44,775 nt of DNA, taken from positions 1-44,775 of the forward strand of contig CAKTVW010000019.1 of the NCBI GenBank assembly GCA_934630495.1, written 5' to 3'. Origin of the DNA: an uncultured Oscillospiraceae bacterium (lineage in GTDB: Bacteria; Bacillota; Clostridia; Oscillospirales; Oscillospiraceae). The notes under the pieces were generated by a model that saw nothing but the letters and a program-made list of their open reading frames with translations, was not told where the DNA came from and made no database searches. Position 1 is the stretch's first letter. Each line of letters opens with the position of its first letter. The position numbers and the translations under genes are program-made. Positions 34,156 to 41,687 of the stretch are shown here, piece after piece.

Positions 34156-36096
34156 TTAGTAGTCCAGATTCGCGACGTATTTTGCGTTCTGCTCGATATA
34201 TTCCTTGCGCGGTTCGACCTTTTCGCCCATGAGGAGGGTGAAGATCTCATCGGCCTTGATTGCGTCCTTCAGCTCGATGCGCTTGAGCGTACGGCGTTCG
34301 GGGTCCATGGTCGTTTCCCACAGCTCGTGCGGATTCATTTCGCCGAGACCCTTGAACCGTGAGATGTCAACCTTTGCATTCGGATTGTCCGCGCGAAGCT
34401 CAGCCGAAATTTTGTCGCGCTCCTCCTCGGAGAACGCCACGCGCGTGGTCTTGCCGCGAACCAGCTTGAACAGCGGCGGCATGGCGGAGTACACGTAACC
34501 TTGCTCGATCAGCGGACGCATATAGCGGAAGAAGAATGTCAGCATCAGCGTGCGGATATGGCTGCCGTCGACATCGGCATCGGCCATAATGACGATCTTG
34601 TGATAGCGCAGCTTCTCGAGGTTAAATTCCTCACCGATGCCCGCGCCGAGCGCGGTAATGACGGGCTGCAGCTTGTCATTTCCGATGACCTTGTCCTCAC
34701 GGACGCGTTCGACATTTAACATTTTTCCCCAGAGCGGCAGGATCGCCTGAAAACGGGAATCTCTGCCCTGCGTGGCCGAGCCGCCTGCCGAATCGCCCTC
34801 GACGATGTAAATTTCCGTCAGGGCGGGGTCGGTTTCGTTGCAGTCGCGGAGCTTATCGGGCATGGCCGCGCCGCCGAGCGCCGTCTTGCGGCGGATGGAC
34901 TCACGGGCCTTTCGCGCGGCCTCACGGGCGCGGTTGGCCGTCATGGCCTTTTCCAGAATGACGCGGGCGACGGCGGGATGCTCCTCGAAATACTCCGCAA
35001 GCTGACTCGTTACGACATTATCGACCAACGTGCGGATATAGGCGTTGCCAAGCTTCGCCTTCGTCTGGCCCTCGAACTGCGCGTCGGTCAGCTTGACGGA
35101 AATGACCGCCGTCAGGCCCTCGCGGCAGTCCTCGCCGGAAACCTTGTCGCTGTCGCTTTTAATGACGCCGATCTTCGTGCCGTAGGCGTTCATGACGCGC
35201 GTCAGCGCGGTCTTGAAGCCCGTTTCGTGCATACCGCCCTCGGGCGTGTGGATATTATTCGCAAACGAGACCAGCGTCTCGTTATAGCTGTCGGTATATT
35301 GCAGCGCGACCTCGGCCTGCGCGTCGTTCTTCGTGCCGGACATGTACACGACCTCGGAATGCAGCTCGGTCTTGTGGCGGTTGTGCCAGCGGACGAACTC
35401 GCGGATGCCGCCCTCGTAGCACATGGCGTCGGACGGGCCGTCCTCGGTGCGCTTATCGGCGATCGAAATATGCAGACCGGCATTCAAGAACGCCTGCTCC
35501 CGCATCCGGGTATGCAGGATCTCATAGTCATATTCCAGCGTGTCGAACATCTCGGGGTCGGGCTTAAAGGTCACGCCGGTGCCGTGGCGGTCGGTGTCGC
35601 CGATGATCTTCATTTCCTGCGTGATATGGCCGCGGGCAAATTTCATCTGATAGATTTTGCCTTCCTTGTGGACCTCGACCGTCAGCCACTCGGACAGGGC
35701 GTTGACGACCGACGCGCCGACGCCGTGCAGGCCGCCGGAAACCTTGTAGCCGCCGCCGCCGAATTTACCGCCCGCGTGCAGAACGGTGTAAACGACCTCG
35801 AGCGCGGGCCGGCCGGTCTGCGCCTGAATGTCGACGGGAATGCCGCGGCCGTCGTCGGTCACGGTGATGGTATTGCCGGGGTTGATCGTTACGGTGATGT
35901 GCTTGCAGTAGCCCGCAAGCGCCTCGTCGATGGAGTTATCGACGATTTCGTAGACCAGATGGTGCAGGCCGCTGGAGGAGGTGGAGCCGATATACATACC
36001 GGGGCGCTTCCGCACCGCCTCCAAGCCCTCGAGAACTTGGATCTGTGACGCATCGTATTCTTCCTGCACTGTAGTGTTCATCAATTCTTCGGACAT
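34156..36096 (-). CDS. gyrB: DNA gyrase subunit B
   Basis: The protein has 646 residues. The GHKL ATPase motifs (EIVDNSIDEALAGYC, DDGRGIP, GGLHGVGASVVNALS) lie in the N-terminal third. The TOPRIM segment has VEGDSAGGSATQGRDSRFQA and MADADVDGSHIRTL, and the end is KYVANLDY. The lack of the long insertion of some GyrB proteins fits Firmicutes. The ribosome-binding site AAGGAGG is strong. It sits between remB and gyrA in the origin cluster. Confidence 0.97.
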   Translation of the reverse strand: MSEELMNTTVQEEYDASQIQVLEGLEAVRKRPGMYIGSTSSSGLHHLVYEIVDNSIDEALAGYCKHITVTINPGNTITVTDDGRGIPVDIQAQTGRPALEVVYTVLHAGGKFGGGGYKVSGGLHGVGASVVNALSEWLTVEVHKEGKIYQMKFARGHITQEMKIIGDTDRHGTGVTFKPDPEMFDTLEYDYEILHTRMREQAFLNAGLHISIADKRTEDGPSDAMCYEGGIREFVRWHNRHKTELHSEVVYMSGTKNDAQAEVALQYTDSYNETLVSFANNIHTPEGGMHETGFKTALTRVMNAYGTKIGVIKSDSDKVSGEDCREGLTAVISVKLTDAQFEGQTKAKLGNAYIRTLVDNVVTSQLAEYFEEHPAVARVILEKAMTANRAREAARKARESIRRKTALGGAAMPDKLRDCNETDPALTEIYIVEGDSAGGSATQGRDSRFQAILPLWGKMLNVERVREDKVIGNDKLQPVITALGAGIGEEFNLEKLRYHKIVIMADADVDGSHIRTLMLTFFFRYMRPLIEQGYVYSAMPPLFKLVRGKTTRVAFSEEERDKISAELRADNPNAKVDISRFKGLGEMNPHELWETTMDPERRTLKRIELKDAIKADEIFTLLMGEKVEPRKEYIEQNAKYVANLDY

Positions 36097-36181
36097 GGAA
36101 CGTCCTCCTTGAAAAAGTTGGAGAATCGGGTATATTCTCTATAATCGGGATATATTTGAAGTAAAATTGACCTGAAACGTC

Positions 36182-36439
36182 TTACTTTCGCTTTTCCTGC
36201 GCACGTTTTTCCAGCGCGGCGGTATTGAACTGGGTCAAAAGCACGCGGTTCATGCCGAACTCTTCGGTCAGAACAAAGCTTTTCGGCAGCTCGCCGGACA
36301 CGTCGACGACCTCGCCCTGCCGTTCGGCCTCGGTGAGAAACGCGCGGGTATGGCGCGACCACGAGGTATTGTCGAGGTCAAAAATGCCGATCACGGCACG
36401 ATCCCGCACCGCCATATCGCCGCCGATTGGAAAATACAT
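36182..36439 (-). CDS. remB: RemB/DUF370-family regulatory protein
   Basis: The protein has 85 residues. MYFPIGGDMAVRDRAVIGIFDLDNTSWSRHTRAFL matches the extracellular-matrix regulator RemB (YaaB, DUF370) family, normally encoded between recF and gyrB in Firmicutes. RemA/RemB activate biofilm matrix genes in Bacillus; the role in Clostridia is not established. It lies 85 bases upstream of gyrB. Upstream of it is a hairpin and the locus D element rather than the recF gene directly. Confidence 0.88.
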   Translation of the reverse strand: MYFPIGGDMAVRDRAVIGIFDLDNTSWSRHTRAFLTEAERQGEVVDVSGELPKSFVLTEEFGMNRVLLTQFNTAALEKRAQEKRK

Positions 36440-36490
36440 AACAGGACTCCTTTTTATTCTTGCCGCCGAGCAGCCGAGCCGCAGTATCTT

Positions 36491-36760
36491 AGCTCCCTCT
36501 GACGAGGGAGCTCAGACTGTCAAAAAAGTCAAGTTTGTCATTGCGAGGTTTGCGCAGCAAACCGTGGCAATCCGCATCTCTTTACGCCGGTTTTCTCTTA
36601 AAAACATTACAGAGGAGAACGGATTGCCGCGTCGGGCTGTGCCCTCCTCGCAATGACAAGAATGGGAGATTGTCTCTTTATTTTACTTTGACCGGCAAGC
36701 GGGGACGTTTGCGAGCGCCGCCGATGGCGGATACAGCGAGCAAAAGGGAAGCCCTCCCTA
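36491..36760 (+). repeat. AGACTGTCAAAAAA-family element, locus D, behind a hairpin
   Basis: A perfect hairpin (stem AGCTCCCTC, 36491-36512) is followed after one base by AGACTGTCAAAAAA (36514) and the same two-arm interior as loci E and F, to CTCGCAATGAC at about 36657. The shared tail with locus F (ACTTTGACCGGCAAGCGGGG) continues to about 36712. It then runs into GAGCGCCGCCGATGGCGGAT, which matches the 112-bp repeats upstream of dnaA in reverse. No second hairpin copy is seen. This fills the 354-bp gap between recF and remB. Confidence 0.7.
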
Positions 36761-36793
36761 CGAGAAAAATTCGTTTCCGTGCGCAAGGCGCAG

Positions 36794-37894
36794 TCAAATG
36801 ATTTTTCCGTTCTCGATGCGCAGGACCTGCCCGAGCTTCGTCAGGCGGTCCGTTTCGCAGCAGGTGATGAACACCTGGCCGCAGTCGAGACGATTGAGCA
36901 GAAAGTCCTGCCGCGCGGTGTCCAGCTCCGAAAGCACGTCGTCGAGCAAAAGAATCGGAATTTCTCCGCTGTCGCGCCGCAGCAGCTCCCGCTGTGCCAG
37001 CTTTATGGAGATCATCGCCGTGCGAGTCTGTCCCTGCGAGGCAAATGCGGCGACCGAAAGGCCGTTGATCGCGGCGACCAGATCATCCTTATGCGGCCCT
37101 GAAAGGCACTGACCGCTGTCCAGCTCCGCGCGTTCGTGCCGCTGCTGGTGCTCCGTCAGAAGCTGACGAAGCGTTTCGGGCGGCGCAAAGGGGTCTTCAA
37201 TATTTGAAACCGTCTGATATTGCAGTGTTAAATGCTCTTTATCACCGGAAAACTCCGCGTGATAGGCCGAAGCGCACTCCTCCAGCGCCTTGACGAAGCG
37301 GGCGCGGTAGGAAATGATGAGCGCGCCGACCTGCGCCATGCGCGTGTTATATTCCGGCAGAATTTGCAGCAGCGACGGATTTTCACGCCAATCGTGCAGC
37401 AGCGCGGTCTTTTGCTCCAGCAGACGGCCGTATTCCGTCAGCGCGGCGTCGTAATTCGGCCGAAGCTGACAGATCACATGATCCAGCAGCTTGCGGCGCG
37501 GCGCGGCGCCCTTTTTGAGCAGCAGGAGGTCCTCCGGACAGAACAGCACCGTCGTCAGCACGCCGACCAGCTCGGACGCCGTTTTCTGTTTTACGCCGTT
37601 GAGCCAGAGCTGACGGGGCCTGCGCCCCTGAAACAGCACGGCGCGGACGGTCTGCTCACGCTCCTGCGACGAGATTTCGGCGGAAAGCTCGGCAAATTCC
37701 GCGCCGAACGCAATCAGCTCCTGCTCCCGCCGCGTGCGGAAGGCCCGCCCCGCAGAGAGATAGGTAATGCCCTCGAGCAGATTCGTCTTGCCGTTGGCGT
37801 TGTCTCCGACGATCAGATTCACACCGTCCACAAACTGCGCCTTTGTCTCGGAATAGTTGCGAAAATTCCGTAAATACAGGCTATTGAGCAGCAT
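36794..37894 (-). CDS. recF: DNA replication and repair protein RecF
   Basis: The protein has 366 residues. The N-terminal MLLNSLYLRNFRNYSE and Walker A GDNANGKTN (about 30-38), with signature LSGPHKDDL and ILLLDDVLSELD at the C-terminal half, identify RecF. It loads RecA at gaps with RecO and RecR. Its ATG lies inside the end of the upstream S4-domain gene (14-bp overlap), so the two are translationally coupled. Confidence 0.96.
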   Translation of the reverse strand: MLLNSLYLRNFRNYSETKAQFVDGVNLIVGDNANGKTNLLEGITYLSAGRAFRTRREQELIAFGAEFAELSAEISSQEREQTVRAVLFQGRRPRQLWLNGVKQKTASELVGVLTTVLFCPEDLLLLKKGAAPRRKLLDHVICQLRPNYDAALTEYGRLLEQKTALLHDWRENPSLLQILPEYNTRMAQVGALIISYRARFVKALEECASAYHAEFSGDKEHLTLQYQTVSNIEDPFAPPETLRQLLTEHQQRHERAELDSGQCLSGPHKDDLVAAINGLSVAAFASQGQTRTAMISIKLAQRELLRRDSGEIPILLLDDVLSELDTARQDFLLNRLDCGQVFITCCETDRLTKLGQVLRIENGKII

Positions 37895-38132
37895 CTTTGA
37901 CCAGATAAGTCACACCGTCAAAGCAAACCCTATCACCGCCGCGCAGTTTTTTTCCGCGCATGGTGCAGACCTCGCCGTTGACCGTGACCTCCTCGTTCAG
38001 AATAAAATTCTTCGCCATGCCGCCGCTGGAAACGGCGTTGCAGAGCTTCAAAAAGCTTTCCAGCTTAATAAATTCCGTGGTGATCTCCACCGGAATCTCC
38101 TCAGCGGATATCCGCCGAACACGAACCTTCAT
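37881..38132 (-). CDS. yaaA: S4-domain RNA-binding protein (YaaA type)
   Basis: The protein has 83 residues. ITTEFIKLESFLKLCNAVSSGGMAKNFI followed by VTVNGEVCTMRGKKL is the S4 RNA-binding fold of the YaaA/RlbA type found between dnaN and recF in Firmicutes. It is thought to act in ribosome assembly or RNA binding. It starts 20 bases after dnaN and overlaps recF. Confidence 0.9.
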   Translation of the reverse strand: MKVRVRRISAEEIPVEITTEFIKLESFLKLCNAVSSGGMAKNFILNEEVTVNGEVCTMRGKKLRGGDRVCFDGVTYLVKDAAQ

Positions 38133-38152
38133 TGCGTTCTCCTTTTATGAAA

Positions 38153-39256
38153 TCAGTGCAGACGGACGGGCAGCACCATGTAAGCAAAATCTTTTTTATC
38201 GTCAACGGGCGTAAAAACGATGGGGCTTAATCCGTTTTGCAGCTCCAGCGTGACCTCCTCGGACGGAACGGCGCGCAGCGCGTCAAGGAGATAGCGGCAG
38301 TTGAAGCCGATCTCCAGCTCGCCGCCGTTGCCCGCGACGGGACACACGTCGTGTGCAGAGCCGATGGTGTTCATCGTGCGGAAATCGGCGGTATTTTCTC
38401 CGAAAACACAGCGCACGGGGCTTTTGATTTTTTCCGACACGATCAGGCTCACGCGCTCGATCGACGCGGTCAGCTCGGAAACGTTTGCCGTCAGGATCGT
38501 TTCGTTCTTCGTGGGAACGACTCTGCGCCAGTCGATGAACTCGCCCTCGAGCACGCGGCAGACCAGCGTCGCGTCGCCGATCTCAAAGAGGATGTGCTTG
38601 TCGCCCAGCGTGAAGGTCATCGGCTCGTCGCTGTCGGTAAGAATTTTTTCGACCTCGCGCAGACCCGTCGCAGGCACGACAAATTTCAGCTCGCGGCCGA
38701 TCGGCTCCTCGGAATGCCAAGTCCGACGCGCCAGACGGAAGCTGTCGACGGCGACCATCGTGATTGTCTCGTTACTGACTTCGATCAGGCAGCCGGTATG
38801 GATGGGCCGCGCCTGATTCTCCGAAACGGAGAAAATCGTTCCGCCGATCATTTCGCGCAGGGCGCTCTGCGGCATCCGGATGCCCTTTTCGGAGTTGACG
38901 TCGGGAAGCTCCGGATAGTCCTCGGCGTCCATCGCGGTAATGCGGAAGGTAGACGCGCCGCCCGTAATGGAGACCTGCAGCTTGTCGTCGACGGTGATCT
39001 CAAGCTCCTCATCCGGCAGCTTGCGGACGATGTCGAAGAACAGCCGCGCGGGCATAACGCAGATACCGGCCTCGCGGACGTCCGCCGCCAGCTTGACGGT
39101 GATGCCCGTCTCGAGGTTGAAGCCCGTCACCTGCACGCCGACACCGGCGCGCAGCAGAATGCCCTCCAAGCAGGGGATCGTGCTCTTCGGAGAGACGGTG
39201 CGGGAGGCAGTGGAAACGGCCGCGACCAGCAGCGCTTTTTCACAGGAAAACTTCAT
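38153..39256 (-). CDS. dnaN: DNA polymerase III sliding clamp, beta subunit
   Basis: The protein has 367 residues in three repeated clamp domains, starting MKFSCEKALLVAAVSTASRTV and ending VDDKKDFAYMVLPVRLH, which is the normal beta-clamp C-terminus. The dimeric ring holds Pol III on DNA. It is separated from dnaA by 271 bases carrying the DnaA-box cluster. The ATG is preceded by AGCGAGG. Confidence 0.97.
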   Translation of the reverse strand: MKFSCEKALLVAAVSTASRTVSPKSTIPCLEGILLRAGVGVQVTGFNLETGITVKLAADVREAGICVMPARLFFDIVRKLPDEELEITVDDKLQVSITGGASTFRITAMDAEDYPELPDVNSEKGIRMPQSALREMIGGTIFSVSENQARPIHTGCLIEVSNETITMVAVDSFRLARRTWHSEEPIGRELKFVVPATGLREVEKILTDSDEPMTFTLGDKHILFEIGDATLVCRVLEGEFIDWRRVVPTKNETILTANVSELTASIERVSLIVSEKIKSPVRCVFGENTADFRTMNTIGSAHDVCPVAGNGGELEIGFNCRYLLDALRAVPSEEVTLELQNGLSPIVFTPVDDKKDFAYMVLPVRLH

Positions 39257-39527
39257 AGGAAAAACCTCGCTTTCTTTCTATCTAGAGATAGGAGGGATAT
39301 ATTTCAGTAGTAAACAGCAGTAGACAAAACTTATGTGCAAAACCCGCGCGCGCCCTGAAACGGCAAGGCTCTGTTTTGCACAGGACACTGTGCAGACAGT
39401 TCGCGGTTATTGACAGGCCGTTGTGAAAAATATTTGCGTTTCGGTTATGAACAGAAAAGTTTTGCACATTGAACAGCGGGTGTGCATAGATTTTTACCGA
39501 CAGTACGGGCGCATTTTACCCCGCACC
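39257..39527. other. Putative oriC in the dnaA-dnaN intergenic region
   Basis: At least five DnaA-box-like 9-mers sharing TGCACA or close to it lie here: TTTTGCACA at 39374-39382 and 39460-39468 (plus strand), its complement at 39334-39342, CTATGCACA as complement at 39481-39489, and TTTTTCACA as complement at 39422-39430. The flank toward dnaN is A/T-rich with TAG triplets (39307-39324) that could serve as DnaA-trio-like unwinding sequence. A perfect TTATGCACA also lies at the dnaA promoter. Location and box clustering are typical of a Firmicutes origin, but unwinding cannot be read from sequence. Confidence 0.7.
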
Positions 39528-40841
39528 TTACAGTCTGGAATTGATGTTTGCGGTAATGTCGCGCAGATTGTCCTGCAGACCGCTGGAGGTATTGGTCAGC
39601 TCCTCCTCGACGCGGCGAATGGCATAGAGCACGGTGGTATGGTTCTTGCCGAACTCTTTGGCAATGTCGGGAAGCGAAAGATTCGTCATTTTACGAATTA
39701 GATACATCGCGATCTGCCGTGCCTCGGCCGTGCCCTTGTTCTTCTGTGTGCTGCGCAGAACGCTTTCCTCCAGAGAATAGAACCGGCTGACCTCGCTGAT
39801 GATGAGATTCGGCGTGGGAACGGCCTGCGCTTTGCCGTGATACATGTCCTTGATCGCGCGGGAGACGTTGGAAATGTCCAGCGGCATCCCGGTCAGGTCG
39901 TGATAGGCTTTGATCTTCTTGACCGTTCCTTCGATCTGACGGACGTTGTTGGTGATGTTTTCCGCAATGTAATCGCATACATCGTCGGGCAGCTCCAGCG
40001 CCAGCGACATGGCCTTATTTTTCGTGATCGCCCAGCGCGTTTCGTAATCCGGCGGCTGGATGTCGACGATCAGACCCCACTCAAAGCGCGTGCGCAGACG
40101 GTCCTCCAAGCGGAGCATATCGCTCGGAATGCGGTCGCTCGTCAGCACGATCTGATGATGATTTTCATAGAGCGTGTTAAAGGTATGGAAAAATTCCTCC
40201 TGCGTGGAATCCTTGCCGGCGATAAATTGAATATCGTCCATCAAAAACAGGTCCGCATTGCGGTATTTGTCGCGAAATTCAAAGTTTTTACCGCTTCGGA
40301 CGGCTTCAATAAATTCGTTCGTAAACTGTTCGCTGGTCAGGTAGACGATGTTGTATTCCGGGTGCTTCTTCTGAATGCGGTTGGCAATGGCGTAGAGAAG
40401 GTGCGTTTTCCCGAGGCCGGACTGACCGTAGAGAAACAGCGGATTATACGCGCTCGTGCGCTCCTCCGCGACGGCCTCCGCCGCCGAGAATGCGTGCTGG
40501 TTGGAGGAGCCGACCACGAAGGTGTCGAAGGTGTACTGCGAGTTCAGCTCGACAAAGGTGCGCCGCTTCTGCCCCATGGAATACTGCGGGAACTCCTCTT
40601 CGTCAAGCACCACAAGCTCGATCTCCGTCTGGAACTGTTCGCGCATGGCTTCCTTTATCAGCTCGGTATAGCGTTTTAAAATGACATCCTTGCGGAACGG
40701 TGAGGGCGAATAGATGACAAGCTTGTTTTCCGACAGCTCCACGACCTCGGCGTCGTCGAAGAAGGACGCGACGGCCATGGTCGGAGAATGCTGTTCCAGA
40801 TAGGACAGGACGCGTGACCAGACATAGGCGTTGGAATACAT
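39528..40841 (-). CDS. dnaA: Chromosomal replication initiator DnaA
   Basis: The protein has 437 residues from ATG at 40841 (MYSNAYVWSRVL), behind AAAGGAG. The frame stays open another 550 bases upstream, but that stretch lies in promoter and repeat DNA. Domain I is at the N-terminus. AAA+ motifs are FLYGQSGLGKTHLLYAIAN (near 140) and LFLMDDIQFI. The C-terminal DNA-binding helix-turn-helix has GKNHTTVLYAIRRVEEE. It binds the boxes in the adjoining origin to open DNA, and a box overlaps its own promoter. Confidence 0.97.
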   Translation of the reverse strand: MYSNAYVWSRVLSYLEQHSPTMAVASFFDDAEVVELSENKLVIYSPSPFRKDVILKRYTELIKEAMREQFQTEIELVVLDEEEFPQYSMGQKRRTFVELNSQYTFDTFVVGSSNQHAFSAAEAVAEERTSAYNPLFLYGQSGLGKTHLLYAIANRIQKKHPEYNIVYLTSEQFTNEFIEAVRSGKNFEFRDKYRNADLFLMDDIQFIAGKDSTQEEFFHTFNTLYENHHQIVLTSDRIPSDMLRLEDRLRTRFEWGLIVDIQPPDYETRWAITKNKAMSLALELPDDVCDYIAENITNNVRQIEGTVKKIKAYHDLTGMPLDISNVSRAIKDMYHGKAQAVPTPNLIISEVSRFYSLEESVLRSTQKNKGTAEARQIAMYLIRKMTNLSLPDIAKEFGKNHTTVLYAIRRVEEELTNTSSGLQDNLRDITANINSRL

Positions 40842-40863
40842 AGCCGACTCCTTTCCATGATAA

Positions 40864-40904
40864 TTATGCACACTAATTCTACCATAAATACCGCAAAAAA
40901 GCAA
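40864..40904 (-). promoter_or_regulatory. dnaA promoter with overlapping DnaA box
   Basis: On the minus strand TTGCTT (40899-40904), a 17-base spacer and TAGAAT (40876-40881). A perfect DnaA box TTATGCACA (40864-40872 on the plus strand) covers the predicted transcription start. This is the standard arrangement for autorepression of dnaA. Confidence 0.75.
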
Positions 40905-41011
40905 GCGATACATATATAAATAAAGAATTGCAGAGATAAATCGAAAATCACAGAACCGAACTTTTTGTCCGGCGGGCCTCTTCAATTCCGCAGTCAGCAT
41001 TGCTTTTTTTC

Positions 41012-41042
41012 GCGGCGGGGTGAGGGCACCCCGCCCTACGCA
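41012..41042 (+). repeat. Palindromic intergenic repeat, second copy
   Basis: A GGCGGGGTG/CACCCCGCC hairpin with a CTACGCA tail, nearly identical to 7677-7708. A related inverted motif (TGCGTAGGGTGGGC) follows at 41056-41070. Confidence 0.55.
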
Positions 41043-41139
41043 AAATCTTGGTTCTGTGCGTAGGGTGGGCTTCCCCAAGTCCGCCGTTTTCGGCACTATC
41101 GTGTAAGGACCGGCGTCATCAACGATTTGCGCGGCGCAT

Positions 41140-41488
41140 GCAAACGTCCCCTGTTGCGGTACCCAAAATTTGTGCGCCGCACTGGCGGCGGCTTCAAATT
41201 TTGACCGCTGCCACTCCTTTTTGCTCGCTGTATCCGCCACCGGCGGCGCTCGCAAACGTCCCCTGTTGCGGTACCCAAAATTTGTGCGCCGCACTGGCGG
41301 CGGCTTCAAATTTTGACCGCTGCCACTCCTTTTTGCTCGCTGTATCCGCCGCCGGCGGCGCTCGCAAACGTCCCCTGTTGCGGTACCCAAAATTTGTGCG
41401 CCGCACTGGCGGCGGCTTCAAATTTTGACCGCTGCCACTCCTTTTTGCTCGCTGTATCCGCCACCGGCGGCGCTCGCAAACGTCCCCC
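41140..41488 (+). repeat. 112-bp tandem repeat, three copies plus a partial fourth
   Basis: Copies start at 41140, 41252 and 41364 with a period of exactly 112. A partial fourth (GCAAACGTCCCCC) starts at 41476. The copies differ by only a few bases. Each contains CAAAATTTG and its complement CAAATTTTG around a GCCGC/GCGGC segment, so each can form a large hairpin. The period is not a multiple of three, and the frames that run through are not genes. Part of the same unit occurs in reverse at about 36712-36745. It lies between dnaA and the mobilizable element. Confidence 0.9.
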
Positions 41489-41520
41489 GCAGTGCCCGAT
41501 TTTTCAAAGCACTGCGGGGG
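41484..41520. terminator. Perfect 12-bp hairpin at the boundary of the mobilizable element
   Basis: CCCCCGCAGTGC (41484-41495) and its exact complement (41509-41520) form a 12-bp stem around a 13-base loop. It has no T-run on either side. It could be a terminator for the leftward element genes, or a structural boundary between the tandem repeats and the element. Confidence 0.4.
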
Positions 41521-41537
41521 ACGGTACGGTTATCCGA

Positions 41538-41687
41538 TCATTGGTCGATCGCAGGGTTCATATAGTAGACATTTCTCTGGTCAAGACGTTCGCGCAGCTT
41601 CTGTACCGCCTCGCCGAAGCGTACAAGATGGAGTAACTGTACTTGCTTAAATGCGCCATTCGATCTTGATGGAATCGCTGGTAGCAT
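41538..41687 (-). CDS. Small ORF overlapping the recombinase 3' end, possibly a gene remnant
   Basis: A 49-codon frame from ATG at 41687 to TGA at 41538 starts inside the recombinase gene in another frame. Its C-terminal two thirds (FKQVQLLHLVRFGEAVQKL and LRERLDQRNVYYMNPAIDQ) look like an amphipathic helical protein end rather than random translation. There is no ribosome-binding site at the ATG. It may be the tail of a gene truncated by recombination or a genuine small ORF. I do not recognise it. Confidence 0.3.
   Translation of the reverse strand: MLPAIPSRSNGAFKQVQLLHLVRFGEAVQKLRERLDQRNVYYMNPAIDQ

Noticed and set aside
40842..41390. Upstream extension of dnaA
   Set aside because: The open frame crosses the dnaA promoter and the 112-bp repeats; conserved DnaA sequence starts at the ATG at 40841.
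41140..41488. CRISPR array
   Set aside because: The repeats are 112 bp and directly contiguous, with no unique spacers and no cas genes nearby.
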